The notes below the pieces were generated by a model. The model was not told where the DNA came from and did no database searches. It worked only from the letters and a program-made list of their open reading frames with translations. 64,000 nt of DNA from Hemileia vastatrix. Taxonomy: Eukaryota > Basidiomycota > Pucciniomycetes > Pucciniales > Zaghouaniaceae. This document shows positions 56,104 through 64,000 of this stretch, piece after piece. The number at the start of each line of letters is the position of its first letter. Position 1 is the stretch's first letter. The translations under genes and the position numbers were made by a program. The stretch lies in contig JASXTE010000005.1 in assembly GCA_030280995.1 (NCBI GenBank), positions 38,289,203-38,353,202 on the forward strand. Reading direction: 5' to 3'.

Positions 56104-56577
56104 ATCACTGGTGGTCTCCCATCATTTTTATTTATTGGAGGGAGCCCACCCAGTGATTGTTTCTTTGGACTGGACTTTCTATGGACCCAGACTTTTTCTT
56201 TTTTTTAATTTTTGTTTCTATGGTTGTGTTAGATAGTAGCTTTAGATTATTGTCTTTTTTTTCTCTTTTTTTTCTTTTAATTTTTTATGGGAGTTATTAG
56301 GATATAAAGCGAGAAAAATCACAAAATTATATTATATGGTGTCACCACATCAGGGTCACCTGGATGTGGGCAAGCATTGGTTGGGAAAGGCTCATCAATT
56401 GACCGGGCAATGCTATTTTCTTTCTTTCTCTTATTATTCTCTCAATTTCTAATTATTTTATCTTTATTTTTTATTTCAATTCATTTAAAATTTATTTAAC
56501 AGTGTATTCACATCAAGGTGCACTCTGATGTGGGTAAGGTATCAGGGGATCAGCTCATCAATTGGCTGGGAGATACC
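56104..56577 (+). promoter_or_regulatory. Hairpin modules H3, H4/H5 and second H4/H5, element E
   Basis: H3 ATCACTGG/CCAGTGAT (56104-56157). H4 CCACATC/GATGTGG (56345-56369). H5 AGCATTG/CAATGCT (56373-56414). Second H4 CACATC/GATGTG (56509-56532). Second H5 GGTAT/ATACC (56538-56577). Same order as element A. Confidence 0.76.
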
Positions 56578-56819
56578 ATTAGTAACTATTATTTGTCTCA
56601 TGTTATTATTATTATTCATTTCATTTGAATTTCTTTCAACTCTCATATTTTTGGTTAATTTTGTTATTTATTTTCATTTTTTTTAGTATGTTAGTAGTTT
56701 AAAATAAATAAAAATAATATAAAAATAAATAAAAAATAAAATAAAACAAAAAAATAAAATAAAATAAAAATAAAAATGAAACAAATTATTTTATATATAT
56801 TTCTGTTAACTATTATTGT

Positions 56820-57880
56820 TCTCTCTATTCAGTGACTTATTAATTTCTTTCTTGTTTATTTTAATGTCTGGAAGAAGAAGCCTCCAGCGGTTGGTCTGGC
56901 TTATGGTGGTGTTTTTTCTTTTTGTTAGGATTGGTGGAAGAACTGTGTTCTTTGTGATGTAGGAGGCTGGAAAGCTTATATGGGTTGTAATCGTCAGGGA
57001 CCGGAGTGGAATGTAAGTTTTGGGAAGAAGTGGAAGAAGCGGGGATAGAGTGTGGAAGGTGTGCTTGACTATTCTAGACATCTTCCAGTGGTCATCAAGG
57101 AGCTTTTTCTCAGATTCTTTTCAAACTCATTTAATGGACCATGGAGGGAAAAGGCCTTGAGCATTTTTGAACACATCATTCTTAGGTGTTGTTTCATGTC
57201 AGCGTAATTCAGCGTTAAGGTAGTTTTTAGAGGTTGGCCAATCCCAATTTTAGTTTCAGGAGGTGGGGTTCCAACTACACAGAAGAATTAGATCAGTAAT
57301 TGTTCTCTGCTAAAGATATTGGATTTATTAATTTAGTATTTAAAGATTGGGAGCTCATCAAATTTGTAAGCAGCCAGGGTTTGAGCTGTAGAAGAAAGCT
57401 GAATGGATGTTGAAGGAGGATAAACCAGATAGAGGTATGGATTCTCATGATCATTCTCCAAATGGTGTTGAGAGGATGAAGGAGAAGAAGGGTGTTCCTG
57501 TGGCCTGGTTGGAGCAGCGGGGCTGCTGTTGTTGTTGTGGATATTATTATTTCTTGGCAAAATTGGGTTGGACACTGGTGGTGGAATACAAGGGTTGTTG
57601 AAGGAAGGATCAGAAGAAGGTTACCTGGAATCTGATTGTTATTTGCTGGATGAAGATCTAGAAGAAAGGGAACTATCAGAGGAATAATTGGCAGCCAGAT
57701 GAGAGGTGTAGTTCTTCTTGAAGTAACAGGAGATTTTTGTTTGGAACCAGTGTTGCGTGCTCTGGTGTTTTCAGGAGGTCCTCTGGTAGATTTTCTAGAG
57801 ATTTTGGAATTTTTGGGGTTGTCTGAGGAAGAAAGTTTGTGTGTATGCATGGTTCTGGGAGCACTAGGCACCACGGGAAA
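56820..57880 (-). pseudogene. Antisense gene 1 of element E, decayed and lacking its start
   Basis: The minus strand from about 57880 reads VVPSAPRTMHTHKLSSSDNPKNSKIS, matching APRAMQ...KCPKIYQIS of element A. It continues with the NNNIHNNNSSPAAPTRPQE, DHENPYLYLVYPP and AAYKFDELPI blocks, a ruined intron (57290-57360), then GQPLKTTLTLNYADMKQHLRMMCSKMLKAFSLHGPLNEFEK with frameshifts. The N-terminal cysteine cluster lies beyond the truncation point. Confidence 0.72.
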
Positions 57881-57890
57881 TCTGGGGGTG

Positions 57891-59164
57891 AACTGCTAGC
57901 AGTTCCCTCTATTTGAAACCATCAGGAATTTGTAAAGAAACTGTTGGGAAACCATCCTGAAACTGTCAGAAATATGTTTTTAAATCTGAGGAAAAACATT
58001 GAAAAAATAAACTGTCACAGATTGTATCCAGAACATTCCCTCCTTGAGCAGAGCTTAGGAACCACATTGAACATCAGTTAATCTCAGGTTTGGAAAAAGG
58101 TTGAACAAAATCACTTAGCATACCTTAATATTCAAATATTAAACTTGAATATATGTTGTGTGTATGATATAGATGCATATGCATTTGAATTTGCATGGTG
58201 GATACTTATTGCATGTTAAAAATTGATGTGAAATGCCTATCCAAAGTGTATGCATAATGACTATGAAGAATAAATATGCATAAAAATATGCATAAAAAAT
58301 ATGCATAGTGATTATGCATAAAAAATATGCATATTGAATATGCATAAAAATATTAAAATTGAATATGCTTTAAAAATATGCTTAATGAATATGCAAAAAA
58401 AAGGTGCATATAGGTATATGAATAAAATATATTAATATGCATATACATCTGTATAATGAATATGCATATGAATATGCATAAATATGCATAATGATTGAAA
58501 AATGCAAAAAAATGATGCTTAACGAGTATTTTTTTTGCATAAATTGAAATATGCAATATGAATTCATATTGCATACAGATAACACTGGCAAACCAACTTG
58601 ACCAAAACTCATACTAAATTTTCATTCTGGACTAAAGGTGTGAGGGAAGGAAGAAAAACAGTCTGACATTAGAAAAATGCTATATGCACTCATTTTGTAG
58701 CAGAGCAAATGAGAAGTGCTGAATTATGGTTGGTGCACATAATTTAGTATGATATCATAATTTTATTTAATTGTTTTCAATATTGAAAAGACTTTAGGTC
58801 GGTTGGTATGGATCTAGCTGTGCCAGGGTCTAATCTAATTATTTTAACAATTTCTTAATAATTAATGGGTTTTAATACAAAAACAGGTTGTATTTTTTGT
58901 GGGATATTGGATATGATAAGGTCTTTTGTAAAAAAAACTTATATTGTTCAAAAATATTCCTGAATCAGATGTGGGATAATCACTACAAAAAATTGTAGTA
59001 CTGTGGGCAATAAAATATATGCACAAGCAGTAAAGAAAGGACTGAGTGAAACCTTTTTGTGCAGTGGCAATCATTAGAGTGGAATTGTGGATGAAAAATA
59101 TAACTCATTATTACCATTTTATTTAATCAAAAAATTTATAATATTAAAAAGAACTATTGATTAA
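57891..59164. other. AT-rich noncoding region with ATGCAT-rich microsatellite
   Basis: 58138-58570 is dominated by AATATGCATAAAAATATGCA-type repeats, dense in the palindrome ATGCAT. The remainder shows no convincing frame. Confidence 0.7.
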
Positions 59165-59659
59165 TTGGTATTTGACCTTTGTGCCTCACTCATATTTATC
59201 ATTTGATTGATTTTTTGTCACCATTATGTTATTAATATTATAAGTATAGCAAAAACTTGTGTGCCCAACGCATACCGGGTGATGTTACACCTTTTATAAT
59301 ATTATTAAATAAAGGTAAAAAAATATGAAAATGATTTGTTTTAAAAAAAATAAATTGATATCCAAAAGCAATATGAGGGATAAAAAGGTAAAATTAAAGG
59401 GATCAAATATGAAATAAAAAATTAAAGTAAAATTCCTGCCATCAAGAGCAAGTAGACATGATGGGTTGAATTCCCACCAGTGGCACTAAACTTGGACTAT
59501 AATTTCTTTTTTGTAAAAATAAAAAAAAATCAAATTGAGCTTTACCAAAACTTCAGGATGACAATTTTGCCATATCAAACAACTTCTAGTGAAATTATTG
59601 AAGAAAAATTCATTTTCATTGCAATAGAGAGAATTGATCACATCAGACTGCATGTGACA

Positions 59660-59705
59660 AAAAGTGTTCAGCACAAGTTTGGACAAACTTGTGCTGGACA
59701 CTTTT
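59660..59705 (+). repeat. Satellite palindrome (first of seven)
   Basis: Arms near AAAAGTGTCCAGCACAAGTT and its complement around a GGCC-like centre, about 46 bp. Other copies: 60241-60285, 61220-61264, 61824-61870, 62409-62454, 63022-63067, 63629-63674. The copy at 61220 has the perfect centre TTCGGCCGAA. Confidence 0.88.
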
Positions 59706-60524
59706 ATGATGGAGAGTAGCTAGGGTGGAATTTTTCTTCAGTTCATCTGGTATTTCTTATAAACATGTCCACTGGTATTTGATCTTTATGCCTCACTCAC
59801 ATTTATCATTTGATTGATTTTTTGTCACCATTATGTTATTAATATTATAAGTATAGCAAAAACTCGTGTGCCCAACACATACCGGGTGATGTTACACCTT
59901 TTATAATATTATTAAATAAAGGTAAAAAAATATGAAAATGATTTGTTTTACGAAAAATAAATTGATATACAAAAGCAATATGAGGGATAAAAAGGTAAAA
60001 TTAAAGGAAGCAAATATGAAATAAAAAATTAAAATAAAATTACTGCCATCAAGAGCAAGTAGACATGTTTGGGTGAAAGCTCACCAGTGGCACTAAACTT
60101 GGACTATAATTGCTTTTTTGAAAAACAAAAAAGTGCCAATCTGAGGTTTAACAAAACTTCAGCAGAACCATTTAGCCATATCAAACAACTTCTAGTGGAA
60201 TGATTGAGAGAGAATCAATCACACCAGACTGCATGTGACCAAAAGTGTCCAGCACAAGTTCTGCCAAACTTGTGCTGGACACATTTATGACAGAGAGTAG
60301 CTAGGGCAGAATTTTTCTTCAGTTAATCTGGTATTTCTTATAAACATGTCCATTGGTACTTGATCTTTGTGCCTCACTCATATATATCATTTGATTAATT
60401 TATTGTCACCATTATATTATTAATATTATAAGTATAGAAAAAACTCATGTGCCAAATGCATACCAGGTGATGTTACACCTTTTATAATATTATTAAATAA
60501 AGGTAAAAAAATATGAAAATGAAT

Positions 60525-60893
60525 AAGCCTCTTGCAGGCTAAGAATGTTCTTGATCCAAGTAAGTCTTTAAAGAAAGCTAGAGAAATCAAACCCCACGTT
60601 GGGTGCCAACTATGGTAAGGTAAACTCTTACAGTCGCCTTGCTGTAAGCAGAATCCGGAGGAGATGTGTGGATTTAGTTGAAAACCCCTTCTTTCCAATA
60701 AAAATAACAAAATGGGAATTCTAAATCACTAAGCTAACCTCTCTACTTGGATCTGATTGATAAAAATAATGAAACTCTAAAATATTTAACGCTTATTGAG
60801 ATTTAAATAAAAGTGGCTGTTGAGAAAAGAAATACTGATAACAACAATTAAGGTGTACCAGTGAAAGATCTGAAAAGATTGACTTTTATGTTT
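60525..60893 (-). mobile_element. Fragment of a B-family LTR end, primer site and leader inside the satellite
   Basis: On the minus strand: the last ~250 bp of a B LTR, CTTACCATAG, the primer binding site TTGGCACCCAACGTGGGG, and about 80 bp of leader (CTTTCTTTAAAGACTTACTT). Neither end coincides with an LTR border, and satellite sequence continues on both sides. Confidence 0.85.
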
Positions 60894-63800
60894 GGATTAG
60901 TTTTACAAAAATTAAATAGAAATTTAAAAGTAAAAAGAGGAATAAAAGAGTAAAATAAAAGTCAAAGATTCAAATATGAAAAAAATACTAGTAAAATTAC
61001 TGCTATCAAGAGCCAGTAGAGGTGATAAATCAAATGGGAGCCATCAGGGCTTAATTGTAATAAGTTACCTTTTCTTTAAAGATAAAAAATTATACACCTG
61101 ATATTGGGCAGAACAGCAGGTGGATGAGTCAGCTAAACCAAACTACTTCTAGTGAAATTTGATAAAAAAATTTTTTTGTTGCCATACAGAGAGTTGATCC
61201 CATCTGACTGCACATGACCAAAAGTGTCAAGCACAAGTTCGGCCGAACTTGTGCTGGACACTTCTATGATGGAGAATGGCTGGGTTAGAATTTTTCTTCA
61301 ATTCATCTGGTATTTCTTACAAACATGTCTACTGGTATTTTATCTTTGTGCCTCACTCATACATATTGTTTGATTAATTTTTTGTCTTAATTATATTATT
61401 AATTATATAAGTATAGCAAAAAATCGTGTGCCAAATGCATACTGAGTGATTTTACACCTTTTATAATATTATTAAATAAATGTATAAAAATATTAAAATA
61501 ATTTATTTTCAAAATTATTAATTGATATCCAAAAGCAATATGAGGAATAAAAAATTAAGTTAAAGGGATCAAATATGAAAAAATAGATCCAAGTATTATT
61601 CCTAATATCAAAAAGCCAGTAGAGATGTTGAAGCAAATGAGAGCCATCAGGGATAAATTGTACTAAATTGACTGTTTTTTAAAGATAAAAAATTGTGTAC
61701 CTGTGGTTTGGATGAACTCTAGGTGGATAATTCAGCTATATCAAACTACATCTAGTGAATTTTCTTATCAAATAATTTTTTCATTGCCATAGAGAGAATT
61801 GATCCCATCTGACTGCACCTGACCAAAATTGTCCAGCACAAACTCGACTGAACTTGTGCTAGACACTTTTATGATGGAGAGTAGCTAGGGTGCAGGTCTT
61901 CTTCAGTGCAACTGTTATTTGATCTTTCTGTGTTATTCATATTTTATTATCTGATTAATTTTTTGTCATTAGAATATTATTAATTTTATTAGTATAGAAA
62001 AAACTTGTGCGCCAAATGCATGCCATGTTATATTACACCTTTTATAATATTATTAAAAAATGTTAAAAAAATATGAAAATGATTTTTTTTCCAAAATTAT
62101 AAATTAATATCCAAATGTAACATGAGTGATAAAGAAGTAAAGTAAAAGAGATCAAATATGAAAAAGAAAAATTCAAGGAAAATTCCTGCCTTCAAGAGCT
62201 AGTAGAGGTGTTGAAACAAATGGGTGCCATCAGGGCTAAATTTGATAAAATTTAATTTTTTTAAAGATAAAAAATTTATCACCTGAGGTTTGGAAAAACT
62301 CAAGGTGGATAATTCGGCCATACCAAACTACTTCTAATGTAATTATTTAGCATTTTTTTAAATTTAATTTCCACAGAGAGAATTTATCCCATCTGACTGC
62401 ACCTGAACAAAAGTGTCCAGTACAAGTTCGGAGGAACTTGTGCTGGACACTTTTATGATGGAGAGTAGCTAGGGTGGAAGTGTTTCTCAGTACATCATTT
62501 TTTTGTTTTTAACATTTCTATTGGTTTTTTAACTTTTTTTTATCATTCATATTTATCATATAATTAATTTTTTGTCACCATATATATTATTAATGTTTCT
62601 AGTATAGCAAAAACCTGCATGCCAAATGCAAAATTGGTGATGTTACACCTTTAATAATATTATTATATAAAGTTAAAAAAATATGAATATGTTCAGTTTT
62701 TAAAAAAATAAATTGATATTTAAAATTAAAAAGAGTAATAGAAAAGTAAAATGAAAATAAATGGGATAAAATACAAAATAAAAAATACAAGTAAAATTTT
62801 ACTATCAAGAGCCAGAAGTGGTGTTGGGACAGTTGGGGACCTCTAGGTCAAGACTTGGTCTAAACTTACTTTTATGTATAGCTAAAAAATTTTGAGCTGA
62901 GGTTTGGAAAGACTTCCAGGGGACAATTTTACAATATTAAACATTCTTTACTTCAATAATTGAGTGAAATATCATTTTCATTGCCATAGAGAGAATTTAT
63001 CTCATATGACTTCATGCAACCAAAATTGTCCAGCACAAGTTTGGCCAAACTTGTGCTGGACACTTTTATAATTGAGAGTAGGCATACAGCAAATCTTCTT
63101 AAACTCAAAAGGGATTTCTTATAAACATTTCCACTGGTATTTGATCTTTCTGTGTCATTTAAATTTACCATTTGATTAATTTTTTGTCATCATTATATTA
63201 TTAACGTTATTACTATAGTAATAACTTGTGTGAAAAATGCATACCAGGTGGTGTTCCACCTTTAATCATATATTATTAAATAAAGGTATAAGAGAATGAA
63301 AATTATTTATTTTAAAAATTAAAAATTGATATCCAAAGCAATATGAGCAATAAAAAAGTAAAATAAAAGGGATAAAATAAGAAAAAAAATCTAAGGAAAA
63401 TTCCCATTATCAATAACAAGTAGAGGTGTTAGATCAAATGTGCACCACCAGGGCTAAACTTGTACTATATTTTCTTTTTTGTTAAACCAAAGAAAGTGTC
63501 CTGATGAGCTTTGAAAAATCATAAGGAGGAAATTTTGGCAATATCAAACTACTTATTGTGCAATGATTGAGCAAAATGTCATTTTAATTTCCATAGAGTA
63601 AATTTATCCCATCTGACTGCATGCAACCAAAAGTGTCTAGCACAAGTCCAGCCGAAATTATGCTGGACACTTTTATGATGGTGAGTATCTAGGTTGCAGG
63701 TCTTCTTCAGTTCATCAGGTATTCCATATAAACAAATCAACTTGTATATGATCTTTCTGTGTTATTCATATTTATCAGTTGATTCATTGTTTTTCACCAT

Positions 63801-63950
63801 TATACTATTAATGTTATTAGTATTGAAAAAAATTATAAGCCAAATGCATACTGGGAGATGCTACATCTTAAATAATCTTATTAAATAAAAGTAAAAAAAA
63901 TATGAAAAGTATTAGTTTTACAATAAATAAATTGTTATTTGAAAGCAAAA

Positions 63951-64000
63951 ATGTCACGCGCCACGTGACACTCGAGGCGAAATTAACTCAATAAATCAAT
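63951..64000. other. Non-satellite sequence at the window edge
   Basis: TGTCACGCGCCACGTGACAC, a CpG-rich inverted repeat GTCACG/CGTGAC, abruptly follows the satellite. It could be the first bases of another LTR element; too short to classify. Confidence 0.35.

Larger units (their letters stand above)
52505..57890 (+). mobile_element. Gag-only gypsy-type element E, 3' truncated
   Basis: An A-like 5' LTR (52505-53605), primer binding site (TGGCACCCAATGTGGGGG, 53610), a gag-like frame, then directly the 3' module series (H1/H2 twice, H3, H4/H5 twice) and antisense gene 1. There is no protease, RT or integrase, and no antisense gene 2 or 3' LTR; similarity stops near 57890. Its leader matches element C. 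Confidence 0.82.
59165..63950 (+). repeat. Satellite array, unit about 600 bp, roughly eight copies
   Basis: The landmark TTTGATCTTT.TG..TCA.TCA recurs near 59169, 59778, 60360, 61338, 61919, 62524, 63139 and 63747. Spacings are about 580-615 bp, except 978 bp where an LTR fragment is inserted. Each unit has the block GATGTTACACCTTTTATAAT, a CAATATGAGGGATAAAAAG block and a long palindrome. Copies diverge markedly; none codes for a protein. Confidence 0.9.

Noticed and set aside
59480..59719. Small frames within satellite units
   Set aside because: They differ between units, contain the palindrome and show no shared protein.
57891..63950. CRISPR-like array
   Set aside because: Repeat units are about 600 bp and diverged, and the organism is eukaryotic; this is a satellite.

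Overview
The window is a stretch of AT-rich eukaryotic DNA made almost entirely of nested transposable elements and tandem repeats. I found no host gene, tRNA, rRNA or CRISPR. Spliceable introns of 50-84 nt with GT...AG ends and Zn2Cys6-like cysteine clusters point to a fungus. The repeat density and AT richness would suit a large basidiomycete genome such as a rust (Pucciniales), but that placement is inference.

Layout. Element A (430-14204) is a full-length Ty3/gypsy element inserted into the reverse transcriptase of an older copy of its own family (1-429 and 14209-14752). A solo LTR of family B (10107-11242) sits inside A. A broken Ty1/copia pol follows (14753-17765). Element B (18497-31734) is the best preserved gypsy copy and splits an A-type LTR remnant (18209-18496 / 31735-32163). 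Next come minisatellites, a large C-rich/G-rich inverted repeat and a PIF/Harbinger transposase gene, split by the minus-strand non-autonomous element C (34825-37653). Element D (39035-50882) is an old, CpG-poor relative of B. A LINE remnant (50883-52504) is cut by element E (52505 to about 57890), a gag-only gypsy derivative. The right end is an AT-rich region and a satellite of about 600 bp per unit (59165-63950), each unit carrying a long palindrome.

How the gypsy elements work. Gag and an aspartic protease share one frame. A U-rich slippery heptamer immediately before the gag stop, followed by a conserved two-stem structure, would shift ribosomes by -1 into reverse transcriptase, RNase H and integrase. 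The primer binding sites match a tRNA-Lys 3' end.

The most unusual part is the 3' region of about 4 kb between pol and the 3' LTR. It holds (i) up to two antisense, intron-containing, paralogous genes for small proteins with a C-x2-C-x6-C-x12/14-C-x2-C-x6-C cluster, a Ser/Pro-rich linker and a C-terminal helical segment; (ii) a series of hairpin modules whose stems covary between elements; and (iii) more than 50 copies of a roughly 22-bp motif (consensus near TCCNCCAAGACTTTAAACTG), found both in noncoding DNA and in frame in pol. I propose that these form one regulatory system of this retrotransposon lineage.
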